Positions 8,130 to 18,400 of a DNA stretch of 61,846 nucleotides are shown in pieces. Origin of the DNA: a virus; the IMG/VR virus record IMGVR_UViG_3300030329_003801, positions 1-61,846 of that record; one strand, written 5' to 3'. The notes below the pieces were generated by a model. The model ran no database searches, was not told the DNA's origin, and saw only the letters and a list, made by a program, of their open reading frames with translations. Made by a program: the position numbers and the translations under genes. The first letter of the stretch is position 1, and each line of letters opens with the position of its first letter.

Positions 8130-9188
8130 ATGGCATCAACGTACACGACAAGATTACGTCTAGAAAAGCAAGGTACAGGTGAAAATGCAAACACTTGGGG
8201 TGATAAAACTAACGATACCTTTGACCTTATTGATGAAGCTATCTATGGGTATGCTGCAAAGAGTGTTGCAGGTGGCTCTAATGTAACTTTAACAAATAGT
8301 AATGCAACAGCAGATGAATCACGTCAAAGTGTATTAGAATTTACTGGTACATTAACTGGTAATATTAATGTTTTATTACCAACAGTAGAATCAAAATATA
8401 TTGTTTATAATAATACAGCAGGTAGTTACACACTGACTGTAGCTACCACAGGAAATACAGGAACTGGAACGGCTGTTACTCAAGGCTCTCATGCTTTAAT
8501 GTATAGTAATGGAACTTTTGTAAAAGATGTATTTGCTCAAGGTATTAATAATCTTGTTTGTAAAGGAACTCTATCAGTTGCAGGTGCTGTTGAATTAGAT
8601 GGTGGCAATGTCACCATTAATGAAACCTCTGCTGATGTTGATTTTAGAGTTGAATCAAATGGTAATACACACGCTTTATTTGTTGATGGTGGAAACAATA
8701 GAGTTGGTATATTAAATGACAGCCCTTCAGTAGCATTAGATGTTACTGGTGCAGTCACTGCTTCTGGAACTGTAACAGGTAATTTATTTAGTGGTAGTGG
8801 TCAAGATATTACAAAAGTAATTCCAGCAGGTGGAATTATTATGGCTGGATTTGCTGCTGAACCTACAAAATCTGATGGCTCAACAAAAAGATATTTATTA
8901 TGTAATGGTCAAGCAGTTAGTAGATCAACATATGATTCTTTATTTTCTGCTATAAGTACAACTTTTGGTGCTGGTGATGGTTCTTCAACATTTAACGTAC
9001 CAGATATGTTAGGTCGTATGCCAATTGGTGCTGGAGCAGGTTCTGGATTAACATCTAGAACTCTTGGTGCTAAAGTTGGTGCAGAAAACTTAGCTAGTGG
9101 TAGTAATATATCTTCTGGAAGCAATTATAGTTATGCAATTACAAACCCTGCTACAGGAGTAAACTTCTTTATTGCAACAGAAGAATAA
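8130..9188 (+). CDS. Tail fibre protein with collar domain
   Basis: 352 residues. The N-terminus (STYTTRLRLEKQGTGENANT, then WGDKTNDTFDLIDEAI) is the module that attaches many marine phage fibres to the tail. A beta-rich shaft occupies about 60-225. Residues about 230-325 are a phage tail-collar domain with LLCNGQAVSRSTYDSLFSAI and FNVPDMLGRMPIGAG. Collar domains cap fibres and may bind receptors. It sits directly before the nozzle gene. Confidence 0.8.
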   Translation: MASTYTTRLRLEKQGTGENANTWGDKTNDTFDLIDEAIYGYAAKSVAGGSNVTLTNSNATADESRQSVLEFTGTLTGNINVLLPTVESKYIVYNNTAGSYTLTVATTGNTGTGTAVTQGSHALMYSNGTFVKDVFAQGINNLVCKGTLSVAGAVELDGGNVTINETSADVDFRVESNGNTHALFVDGGNNRVGILNDSPSVALDVTGAVTASGTVTGNLFSGSGQDITKVIPAGGIIMAGFAAEPTKSDGSTKRYLLCNGQAVSRSTYDSLFSAISTTFGAGDGSSTFNVPDMLGRMPIGAGAGSGLTSRTLGAKVGAENLASGSNISSGSNYSYAITNPATGVNFFIATEE

Positions 9189-9190
9189 TT

Positions 9191-11026
9191 ATGCCAATTA
9201 ACAAAATTCAATTTCAACCGGGTTTTGATAAACAAAACACTGAAATTACAGCAAAAGGTAAATGGATTGATGGTGACAAAGCTCGTTTTCGTTATGGATT
9301 TCCAGAGAAAATGGGTGGATGGGAAAAAGTATCTACTACAACATTTATTGGTGTAGCAAGAAGTCAATTAGCTTGGAACTCACTAGATGGTACTGCTTAT
9401 GATGCTTTTGGTAGTAATAAGAAATTATACATTTATAATGAAGGTAATTTCTTTGATGCTACGCCAACTCGTTCATCTGCTGATATTACAAGTGTTTTTA
9501 CCACATCAAGTGGTTCATCTGTTTTTACAGTAACACATTCATCACATGGAGCTTCTGAAGGTGATTATGTCACTATATCAAGTACCAGTGCTACTATTGG
9601 TGGTGTTGCTGCTTCTACAGTTGATGGAGAATATGAAATAGCATCTGTACCAACAACTTCAACATATACGATAGATGTTGGAACAAATGCATCTTCTTCT
9701 GTTTCTACAACTGGAAACTGTTCAGTAGAATATGAGGTTACAGCAGGAAGAGATAAAGCATTATCTGGATATGGATGGGGTACTGGAACTTGGGATTCAT
9801 CAAATACTTGGGATACACCTAATACATCTGCTTCAGTAACTATTGCTTTAAGAAATTGGGCTTTAGATACTTGGGGTGAAGATTTAATTGCACTTGATAT
9901 TGATGGTGGAATTTATGCATGGGATACATCTGGAGGTGTATTAACAGCAAGTAATATAGCATCAGCTATATCTAATGCACCAACAAAAACAAAGTTTGCT
10001 ATTGTTTCCAACCCAGATAGACATTTAATTTGTATGGGAACAGAAACAACTATTGGAAGTACATCTACACAAGATCCAATGTTTATTCGTTGGTCTGATC
10101 AAGATGATTATACTTCTTGGACAGCAACAGCTACTAATTCAGCAGGTTCTCAAAGAATTACTGATGGAAGTGAAATTGTTACTGCTGTTCGTACAAGAGG
10201 TCAAATAATTATACTAACTGATACGTCAGCACATGGTATGTCATTTATTGGTGCACCATTTACTTTTGGTTTTCAACAGCTAGGTTCTAACTGTGGAGCT
10301 ATTAGTCCTCATTGTGCTATTGATGTAGGTGGTATAGTGTACTGGATGAGTAGTGATGCTTTTTATAGATTTGATGGTACTGTAAGAAAAATACCATGTA
10401 CAGTTGAGGATTTTGTATTTGACAACATCGAGCCAAAACAATATGCTCAAGTGTATGCAGGTTCTAATTCTGCATTTGGTGAAGTATGGTGGCTTTATTG
10501 CACAACAGCTTCTAACCAAAATGATAGATATGTAATTTTTAACTATCAAGAAAACTTATGGTATACTGGCTCTATAGATAGAAGTACATGGATTGATTCT
10601 GGAACTTATTCTTTGCCATATGCAACAAAATATGATGGTAGTGCTAATACAACAGTTTACTCCCATGAAAATGGATTTAATGATGATGGATCTACAATGA
10701 CATCTTATATTGAGAGTGGAGATTTTGATATAGGTGATGGAGATCAAATTATGTTTGTTAAAAAAGCAATACAAGATTTTAAAGGTCAAGTAGGTAATGT
10801 TAATATAAGTTTAAAATCACGATATTATCCAACTGACACGCAAACAACGAAAGGCCCATTTTATTTATCTACTTCTACACAGCGATTTAATCCTCGAACT
10901 AGAGGAAGACAAGTTGCTGTTCGAGTAGAGAGTAATGGATATGATGGAGTCAATAATGATGCAATATCAGAAAACTGGCGTTTAGGAACTCTTCGTTTTG
11001 AAATTCAACCAGATGGAATGAGATAA
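9191..11026 (+). CDS. Packaged-DNA stabilisation / tail nozzle protein (P22 gp10-like)
   Basis: 611 residues. Starts MPINKIQFQPGFDKQNTE and shows the beta-propeller-like repeats of this family, including GAPFTFGFQQLGSNCGAIS and a following G-I-V-Y-W-M-S segment. Members close the portal channel of short-tailed phages and form the tail hub. The order with gp4-like (60224) and portal (52713) genes supports a P22-type short tail. ATG is two bases after the previous stop. An insert at about 95-180 is rich in Ser and Thr. Confidence 0.8.
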   Translation: MPINKIQFQPGFDKQNTEITAKGKWIDGDKARFRYGFPEKMGGWEKVSTTTFIGVARSQLAWNSLDGTAYDAFGSNKKLYIYNEGNFFDATPTRSSADITSVFTTSSGSSVFTVTHSSHGASEGDYVTISSTSATIGGVAASTVDGEYEIASVPTTSTYTIDVGTNASSSVSTTGNCSVEYEVTAGRDKALSGYGWGTGTWDSSNTWDTPNTSASVTIALRNWALDTWGEDLIALDIDGGIYAWDTSGGVLTASNIASAISNAPTKTKFAIVSNPDRHLICMGTETTIGSTSTQDPMFIRWSDQDDYTSWTATATNSAGSQRITDGSEIVTAVRTRGQIIILTDTSAHGMSFIGAPFTFGFQQLGSNCGAISPHCAIDVGGIVYWMSSDAFYRFDGTVRKIPCTVEDFVFDNIEPKQYAQVYAGSNSAFGEVWWLYCTTASNQNDRYVIFNYQENLWYTGSIDRSTWIDSGTYSLPYATKYDGSANTTVYSHENGFNDDGSTMTSYIESGDFDIGDGDQIMFVKKAIQDFKGQVGNVNISLKSRYYPTDTQTTKGPFYLSTSTQRFNPRTRGRQVAVRVESNGYDGVNNDAISENWRLGTLRFEIQPDGMR

Positions 11027-11199
11027 TGAGTAAAATAACTAACGTAAGATTACCTTCACCTTCTATAGAATACAATGTTCAGCAAATGAGTGAATTAATT
11101 AGAGCAATTGAAACAGTTATTCTTACTCTTAATACAAGTTATTCAGCAGAAGAAAATAAACTTGTTATGGAGAGAATGGTATTTCTGTTTGGAGATTAG
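11026..11199 (+). CDS. Small conserved-type protein after nozzle gene
   Basis: 57 residues beginning MSKITNVRLPSPSIEYN and ending with a helix plus MERMVFLFGD. The start overlaps the upstream stop (TAATG) and the stop is followed at once by the next ATG, so the fit is exact. Small genes of this pattern follow nozzle genes in other short-tailed marine phages. Probably a tail component or its assembly helper. Confidence 0.65.
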   Translation: MSKITNVRLPSPSIEYNVQQMSELIRAIETVILTLNTSYSAEENKLVMERMVFLFGD

Positions 11200-11571
11200 A
11201 TGGCAACAACAAATACATATACAAATGCAAAAGCTGTTTTAAGAGGTAATACAACTATTTATACAGCACCTTCAGCAGGTACATCTATTGTTAAATCAAT
11301 ACGAGTATCAAATACTGAAGAGAATACAGACAGAGACATAACATTAACAGTTACTGATGGTGATTCGGTAGTATATTATTTGGAAGTTAATAGAACTATA
11401 CAAAAAAAAAGTTCACAGGAACTTTTAGCGGCAGGAAATATGAAAACAGATTCAGCCGATTCTTCTGTTAGTTCTTCAACACCTATAATTTTAAAATCAT
11501 CAGAGGTTTTAAAAGCAACAACAACAGGAAGTGACATACACGTTATAGTATCAGTATTGGAGATGACATAA
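11200..11571 (+). CDS. Small structural protein
   Basis: 123 residues, predicted all-beta, starting MATTNTYTNAKAVLRGNTT and containing paired strands such as DITLTVTDGDSVVYYLEV. Composition and location between nozzle and internal-protein genes suggest a tail or head-tail structural protein. The stop overlaps the next start. No enzyme motif is visible. Confidence 0.55.
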   Translation: MATTNTYTNAKAVLRGNTTIYTAPSAGTSIVKSIRVSNTEENTDRDITLTVTDGDSVVYYLEVNRTIQKKSSQELLAAGNMKTDSADSSVSSSTPIILKSSEVLKATTTGSDIHVIVSVLEMT

Positions 11572-12116
11572 TGGGAGGAATATTAGACATAATTAATGAT
11601 TTTATTAAATATCAACGTAAAGATCCAGAAGGATTTTTTGGTGGGCCTGATGGAATGGAATTTCATGTTGATGATCAAAATGTAATTCAATTTATAAAAA
11701 GAAGAGCTCAAACGGATGATGTAAATTCTAAAGAATATCGAGAAGAATTAATGAAGTTTATGGAAGAAACATCTTCAAAAAAAGTACAGTCCGAGCCAGA
11801 AGAACCAAAAGAAGAGTTAAACTGGAAAAATTATATTGGTGAGGATATAAGAGTAGGCGGGGGATCCGGAATTGGAAATATAGAAAGGGCTAACACAAAT
11901 ACACAATGGAAAATACCAAATATGAAATCTGGTGGAGGAATAGCTGGTATAGATACTGGTAAAGATAGTGTTCATGCATTATTACAGCCCGGAGAATATG
12001 TTTTCAATAGACCATCTATTCTTGGTTTAGGAGACGGAAGTATTGAAAAAGGATGGAAAGTTGCAGAAAATATAATGAAAAAAGCAGAAAGAAAAGCAGA
12101 TTCTCTTGGAGTATAG
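11571..12116 (+). CDS. Structural protein with GEYVFNR terminal motif
   Basis: 181 residues. The C-terminal half has SGGGIAGIDTGKDSVHALL followed by QPGEYVFNR, a motif that ends many phage tape-measure and tail-associated proteins (G-T-D-S-V-P-A-L-L-S-P-G-E-F-V-x-N). Here it is on a short protein without a long helical body, so it is not a tape measure. It may be a tail or ejection accessory. Overlaps the next start by 11 bases. Confidence 0.5.
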   Translation: MGGILDIINDFIKYQRKDPEGFFGGPDGMEFHVDDQNVIQFIKRRAQTDDVNSKEYREELMKFMEETSSKKVQSEPEEPKEELNWKNYIGEDIRVGGGSGIGNIERANTNTQWKIPNMKSGGGIAGIDTGKDSVHALLQPGEYVFNRPSILGLGDGSIEKGWKVAENIMKKAERKADSLGV

Positions 12117-12528
12117 AAAACCAATTTTAGAGGATTTGGCAGAAACTGTTAAGTTATTATTTAGGTTCAGGGAAGAATTTGGAAACTTATTCCCAGAAGC
12201 CGATTTAAATATGGTAGCACAAACAGTTGAACAACATAATAATTATGGATTTATTCATAATGCCTATAGTGATGGAAATCTTGTAGGTAGTATAGGAGCA
12301 ATACCATCACAGTGGTGGTTTTCTTCTGAGAAATTCATATCAGAAACATGGTTTTATGTATTACCCAAATACAGAAACTATAAAACAGCTAAGAAATTAT
12401 TGGCGGAATTAAAGAAATATGCTGGAAATAGGACAGTATTACTGCCTGTCAGCACAGGATTTGATAAGCCACAATTATACAAAAGGTTAAAATTTAAAAA
12501 TATGGGAAATATTTGGAGGTACAATTAA
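12106..12528 (+). CDS. GNAT-like acyltransferase
   Basis: 140 residues from a TTG start inside the previous gene. The GNAT order is visible: a first helix pair, a strand with DGNLVGSIGAIPSQW, the central strand ISETWFYVLPKYRN, a helix with KTAKKLLAELKKYA, and the closing VLLPVSTGF...YKRLKFKNMG. GNAT enzymes move acyl groups from acyl-CoA to amines. Such genes sit in tail regions of many marine phages; the substrate cannot be told. Confidence 0.7.
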   Translation: MEYRKPILEDLAETVKLLFRFREEFGNLFPEADLNMVAQTVEQHNNYGFIHNAYSDGNLVGSIGAIPSQWWFSSEKFISETWFYVLPKYRNYKTAKKLLAELKKYAGNRTVLLPVSTGFDKPQLYKRLKFKNMGNIWRYN

Positions 12529-13641
12529 ATGTGTTTTGGAGGTACAACATATCAGACAACACAAAAGTCTGAACTTCCACCGTGGTTGGAAGATGCTTAT
12601 AAGAGATTAACTCAACAAGCAGAAGCAGCAGGTGGTATTGGTGCTAAATATGTGCCATATGGAGGTGAACGGTTAGCTCCGTTTACTGCTCAACAACAGG
12701 CAGCAATGGCTGGAGCAACTCCTGTGTCAACATATTACGGGCAAGAAAGACAAGCGTATAAGCCGTATACAGATTATGCCGCACAGGCAACTATGCAGGC
12801 AGCAGCACCAACAACAGGTATGGTAGATCAATATATGAATCCTTACCAACAATCTGTTATTGATACGACTTTACAAGAACAACGAAGACGTTCTGATATA
12901 CAAGGACAAGCTATGAGAGATCAAGCTGTTAAGTCTGGTGCTTTTGGTGGGGCTAGACAAGGTGTTCAGGAATCAGAAAGACAACGTAATCTTGCAGACC
13001 TCCAAGCAAGAACCGAAGCACAATTAAGAGCACAAAATTATCAACAAGCTGTAGGACAAGCACAAGAACAACAAAGAAGACTTGCTGGTATGGGTCAGCA
13101 AATGGGTGGTTTAGGTGCACAAAGAATGCAATTAGGTGCGGCAGGAATTGGTGGAGTTCAAAGAGGACTACAAGGAATGCAACAAGCTGGTGCACAACAA
13201 CAGCAACAATTACAAAGAGGAATGGATATTGCTTATGGTGATTTTCTTAAACAACAACAATTCCCTTATTCTCAAGCAGCATTTACAGGAGGCATACTTG
13301 GTGGTTTACCATCACCTCAAATGGCAACTGTATATGGTCAACAACCCGGCCCAAGTCCTTTCCAACAAATAGGTGGAGCAGGATTAGCTGGATTAGGTAT
13401 GGCTGGTATGTTTGGCATGGGGCCTTTTGCAGGATCTGATATTAGATTAAAAACAGATATCAAACCAATTGGAAAATCCCCTTCAGGCGTAAATATCTAC
13501 TCATTCCAGTATAAGGATCAAGAAGGTACTTATGAAGGCGTAATGGCACATGAAGTTCCTTGGGCATCTGTAATGAATGATAACGGATACTATATTGTTG
13601 ATTATTCAAAAGTAGACGTAGAATTTAAGAAATTAAATTAG
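12529..13641 (+). CDS. Gln-rich virion protein with S74-like C-terminal domain
   Basis: 370 residues. The body (about 20-290) is rich in Gln, Ala and Gly, with YGGERLAPFTAQQQAA and long helices. The C-terminus carries G-S303-D-I-R-L-K308-T-D-I, then VYEGVMAHE-type residues. This is an abbreviated Peptidase_S74 motif: Ser and Lys are present but the usual trimerising tail is missing. Probably an internal or ejection protein rather than a fibre, since it sits between nozzle and giant-protein genes. Confidence 0.65.
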   Translation: MCFGGTTYQTTQKSELPPWLEDAYKRLTQQAEAAGGIGAKYVPYGGERLAPFTAQQQAAMAGATPVSTYYGQERQAYKPYTDYAAQATMQAAAPTTGMVDQYMNPYQQSVIDTTLQEQRRRSDIQGQAMRDQAVKSGAFGGARQGVQESERQRNLADLQARTEAQLRAQNYQQAVGQAQEQQRRLAGMGQQMGGLGAQRMQLGAAGIGGVQRGLQGMQQAGAQQQQQLQRGMDIAYGDFLKQQQFPYSQAAFTGGILGGLPSPQMATVYGQQPGPSPFQQIGGAGLAGLGMAGMFGMGPFAGSDIRLKTDIKPIGKSPSGVNIYSFQYKDQEGTYEGVMAHEVPWASVMNDNGYYIVDYSKVDVEFKKLN

Positions 13642-13649
13642 GAGATAAA

Positions 13650-15458
13650 ATGGCACCTGTATCAAATACAATTACATCTACTACATCAGCAACACAAGAT
13701 CTTGAAGTCTTTAAGAATTATCCAACAGAAAAAAATAATAATTTATTACAACAAAAGTATGGAAGCCAAGACGAATTTCTTAAACAAATTCAAGCTGAAG
13801 GATATGCGGAAGGATTTAAAGGACAAGAACTAAATCTTCCTGCAACGGAAATGTTGGACGAAGCTGCAATAAATAAATTTCTTTATCCATCAGGAATAAA
13901 TAATATTGATGATACGCATGTTATGTCTAAAGAACATTCTGATGAAATTATGAATCAATCAACATTAAAATCAATTGTTCCAGCAGTAACGACTGGAGGA
14001 GGTCAACAAAGAGCAATTGATAAAACAATGTTAATTAGACTTGATGATGGTCTTACATATTATCCACACGAAATGAGTGAAAGAGGATATAGTGATAGCC
14101 AAATAACAAAAGGTCTTAGACAGGGATTTTTAACTGACAATCCAGAAAATATGGAAGTTTTCAATAACTTTATGAATAATCAAGGTATAAGTTCTGTTGA
14201 AACTTCAAAACAAATACCACAAAATAAATTTGATTGGGAAGAAAGAAGTATAGGTATTCCTACAAAAAAAACAGAAAAAAAACCAAAAACTTTTTTAGGT
14301 TATGAATTAAAAGAACACGAACCTTATAAAAGAAAAATTGATCCAATCAAGCCATTTGTAGATTATTCAAACACTATTGAGAGAGATAGAGAACGACTTG
14401 CAGCTGTTGGAATGGATTCAGATATATTGATTCCTTTAATGGAAAAAGATTCTGGTGGTTATATGTCACAATGGGGATTACCGATTGTTAATCCAGATGG
14501 AAAAATGTGGTTCTATGATTCAGACAAGAAAGCAAAAATTCCTTTTACAGATCAAAATATATTAGCAGACCGAAGAGTTAAAGAGCTTCTTAAAAGAGAA
14601 GAAGTAATGAAACAAGCTGAGTTAAGTAATCCGGGTGATCAAAATGCTGCTGAAGTAGCATTAGATGATTATATTCTTAAACAAGAAAAGAATAAATTTA
14701 ATAAAAAAAATTACGTTGATGATGAAGGTTTACATCTTACACTTAATGTAGGACAGGAAGCCAAGACGGGTGAACCCGGTAGTGGAAGAGCTACAGATAC
14801 AGGCGGTCTTCTTGAAGTTCAAAGAAGAAAAATGGATCAGCTTATGAAAAAATCTGAAACAGGATTAAATAAAGAAGATAAAAAAGACTTAACAGATACT
14901 TTAAAAGGCCAAGGCGTTGATACTACAGGTATGAATGATAAAGCTCTATTAGCTGCAACTATTGGGTTTGGTATTATGGCATCTAAACGATCAGATATGT
15001 TAGGAGCTATTGGTGAAGGTGGACTTGCAGGATTAAAACTTGCTGCTGATATTAAAGATAAGCAAGGAGGAAAATCCTCTGATATTCAAATGATTACCGT
15101 TAAGAACGATGAAGGCGAAAATGTTATTGTTCGGTATAACAAGAAAAAAGGCACATACGAAGAAACGGGATTAAAATCTGGAGCAAGTACATCAAATAGC
15201 ACATTACAAAAAATACAAACATTATCAAAAATTGCTAATGTTCCAGAAGATGTAGTAGCAACTTTTATTTTAAATAGTTTAACAGAATCGAAAGGAAAAC
15301 CAAGAGAAGATCAAATTACAACAATGATGTCTATTCTTTCAAGAACAATTTCGGGAATGACCGAAGACCCTGAAAAGTTGAGAAATATAGCAGAAAAAAT
15401 TGTTGATGAAAATATGAAAAGTGGATCAAATTTTAAAGAATCAGATATAGGATTATAA
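13650..15458 (+). CDS. Putative internal virion protein
   Basis: 602 residues, mostly helical and charged. A short segment near residues 430-475 is less polar (LLAATIGFGIMASKRSDML, then AIGEGGLAGLKLA). No enzymatic motif is recognised. Its place directly before the giant polyvalent gene, four bases apart, and after the Gln-rich virion protein suggests an ejected core protein. The internal YYPHEMSERGYSDSQITKGL segment may be a small folded unit. Confidence 0.5.
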   Translation: MAPVSNTITSTTSATQDLEVFKNYPTEKNNNLLQQKYGSQDEFLKQIQAEGYAEGFKGQELNLPATEMLDEAAINKFLYPSGINNIDDTHVMSKEHSDEIMNQSTLKSIVPAVTTGGGQQRAIDKTMLIRLDDGLTYYPHEMSERGYSDSQITKGLRQGFLTDNPENMEVFNNFMNNQGISSVETSKQIPQNKFDWEERSIGIPTKKTEKKPKTFLGYELKEHEPYKRKIDPIKPFVDYSNTIERDRERLAAVGMDSDILIPLMEKDSGGYMSQWGLPIVNPDGKMWFYDSDKKAKIPFTDQNILADRRVKELLKREEVMKQAELSNPGDQNAAEVALDDYILKQEKNKFNKKNYVDDEGLHLTLNVGQEAKTGEPGSGRATDTGGLLEVQRRKMDQLMKKSETGLNKEDKKDLTDTLKGQGVDTTGMNDKALLAATIGFGIMASKRSDMLGAIGEGGLAGLKLAADIKDKQGGKSSDIQMITVKNDEGENVIVRYNKKKGTYEETGLKSGASTSNSTLQKIQTLSKIANVPEDVVATFILNSLTESKGKPREDQITTMMSILSRTISGMTEDPEKLRNIAEKIVDENMKSGSNFKESDIGL

Positions 15459-15461
15459 AAA

Positions 15462-18400
15462 ATGACACCCTTAGAGCAGCTAAGATCCAATAAGCCAGAT
15501 TTGTACGGCATAGCAGAATCCCAACTAACGGATATGCTATGGGATCAACTCGGCAAAGACAAATACGCAGACGAAAGTATATTCCGTGAATACTTGACGA
15601 CAGATACGGGACTGTTTGATAAGTCAAGATTAAAAACAATCACACCTACAATTGAATCAGAACAACAAGTCCTTCCAGAAGAGAAGGTAGACGAAGAGGT
15701 ATCACCATTTCGTCAAAAAGAATATTGGGTAGATGTTCTTCAGAATATAGCCCAACAAGCTGTTACAACAACTGGACTGACAATGCAGGGGATGTCTGGC
15801 CTTAAAGCATTTTCAGAATTACCAGAAGAAAAACAGAAACTTGTTTTTGCTGAAGATACGGCACTTTACAAAACTTTTAAAAAACTTGGTTTATTAAATG
15901 AGGATGACAAACTAGATCTTTCTTGGTTGCCATCGGAAGATCGTGAAATAGGATATTTAAGAGAAAAATCAACAGAAATATTAGCTAATCCTGATTCTTA
16001 TACTGATGATAGAATAGAATGGGCAAAAAATACACAACAATTTTTACAGGATAGAGAAGAAGCAAGAGTTGATATAAAGGACAGACCGTTATATAAAGCT
16101 GGTGAAAAAGTTCAAGAATGGGGTAAAGAAGCTATTCCTATTGACCGTGAAAAATGGTCACAAAATTATCTTGCTAATCTTTTATTAGATACAACAGGAG
16201 TAATTGGTTCAACGCTTCCGTTCATTGCAACAGGCATGGTTGGATCTTCAATTAGAGTTGGTGCGGTAACACTTGCTCTTCCAGCAACAATGTCTGTAGG
16301 TGCAGGAGAGGCTGTAGAAAGAGCTTATGATTATCAGGAGCAAGACGGAGTAAGAAACGAAGATGATATTGCCATTGCGGCTATTCTTGGTACAGTTCCG
16401 GGTGCTGTTGATTACATGCCTGTTGGAATATTATTAAATAGATTTAATCATTATAGACCGGAAGGTAAAAAATTTATAAGAAGATTTCTTGAAGCGGCTG
16501 TTTCTCAAGGATTGTGGGAAGGTACTACAGAGGAAGTTCAACAATTTCTGCAAAATATGATTGCTCAAGATTATAATGCTAATCAAAAACTTAGTGAAAA
16601 TCTTGGAAAACAATTCCTTCCAGCTTTTCTTGGTGGTGGAATTATGGGTGGTATTGGTATGTCAGGAAAGACTACCCCTACAGATCCAAAAGATGAAATT
16701 AAAGAAAAAGTAATTGACAAAGAAATAGGCGATAAACCAACAGAAGAACAAAAGGAAAAAGCTGATGAAGGCAGTCCTGATGAAGTAAAAAAAGATTTTT
16801 CTCCTGATGGATTTCCACCTGTTGGAGCAACAAACATTGATGTTAATGAAGCTGGTGTTGACATAGGAAACGGAAAAATTATTTCTTATGACCGTGATCC
16901 AGAAGATGATTCCATGCATGTTAAAATGGAGATGGAAGATGGGACAATTATTGATCGTCCTGTTGATGAAATTGACATGGTGTGGAATGATAGACCAGAT
17001 GTAGATCTTCCTGAAGGAGCACCTTTAACAAAAGCACAACAAGAACAGTATGATGCGGCTGAACCCGGAACGATTGTTACTATTACTAATGAAGATGGTC
17101 AAGTTGTTCAGTATATGGAAAAACCTGCTGTTGCTGAAGAAGAGGTAATACCAGATGAGGAAATAACAGAAGAACAGGCGGCACAAAGAGATAATCATCA
17201 ACAGGCAGATAGTTCTTTTTGGACAACTCTTTATACTATTCAGCAAAAATTAGGTGATGAGTCTGCTGAAAGATACTTTAATGAAGCTATAAAAAAAATG
17301 AAGTTTCCTCCTGTAGATAGGGAAACAGGGGAAAGACAAACTTGGGAAGATGTAAAGGATGATTTAAGAAAAAATCCAGACAAATATGCTGGTTATGGAG
17401 GCACAACTGTTGCTAATCAGGAATGGCTTAACATGCCTGTGGGAAATGCTCGAAGTTTTTTTAAAGCACATAAATGGATACACACGCAGGCTGGTGAGGA
17501 AATGCTTCCCATTCCGGAAACGGATGAGGAATTTTTCCAGCAACAAGAAGAAAAAAGAAAACCTAAAGAAGAAGTAGCATCAGTTGAAGAAGAGGTAACT
17601 CCTGTTGAAGAAGTAAAAGAACCAAAAACAAAAGTATTAACTGATAATATTAAAAAATTAGGTGACTGGAATAATGTATTTGAAGCTAATAAAGAAAATG
17701 AAGATGCAGTAAATCAATTAACAAATTTTAATCTTGAAGATTTAATAGAATATGAAAATAATGTTACTGTATTAAATCAAGCTAAAAATAAATTATATAA
17801 AACTAAAGCACTTGGCGATAATACTGTTGCAAAAAGCAATATTCAATTAGTTCAAAATAGAATAGCTGAACTAGAAGGTAGACCAGTAGAAGAAGTAACT
17901 CCTATTGTAAAACCTGTTGAAGAAAAGAAACCAAAAGAATTTATAGATGAAATATTATCTAGTAAAGAAACAGAAGAAAAAGTTGAGGAAAAAGTAGAAG
18001 ATAAAACAACTGGTGCAGAAGAATTAGCTGGAATGAATAATGAGCAAATTGGTTCTTTAATAGATGATATTGTTAGTGAAGTTGAAGTAGAAGAAAAAGC
18101 ACCAGTTGAAAAGAAAGTTGTAGAAGAAAAAGTTAAGGAAATAGTTGAAGAAGCAAAACCTACACAACAAATATCTGCTAAATATTTAAAATCAAAAGAA
18201 CCAATAAAATTAAAAAGTCAAAAAGCAAGAGGAGAGGAATTAGCGTCTGTTTTTTTAGATGCCGTTCCTTTAAATAAAAATGCAATAATTGAAGAATTAA
18301 AATCTATAGGTATTGATAAAGTATTAAATTTAAAACAAATTCAAGATAATATAAATAATATTAAAAAACAAGCATTAGATTTAAATATTATAAATGATAT

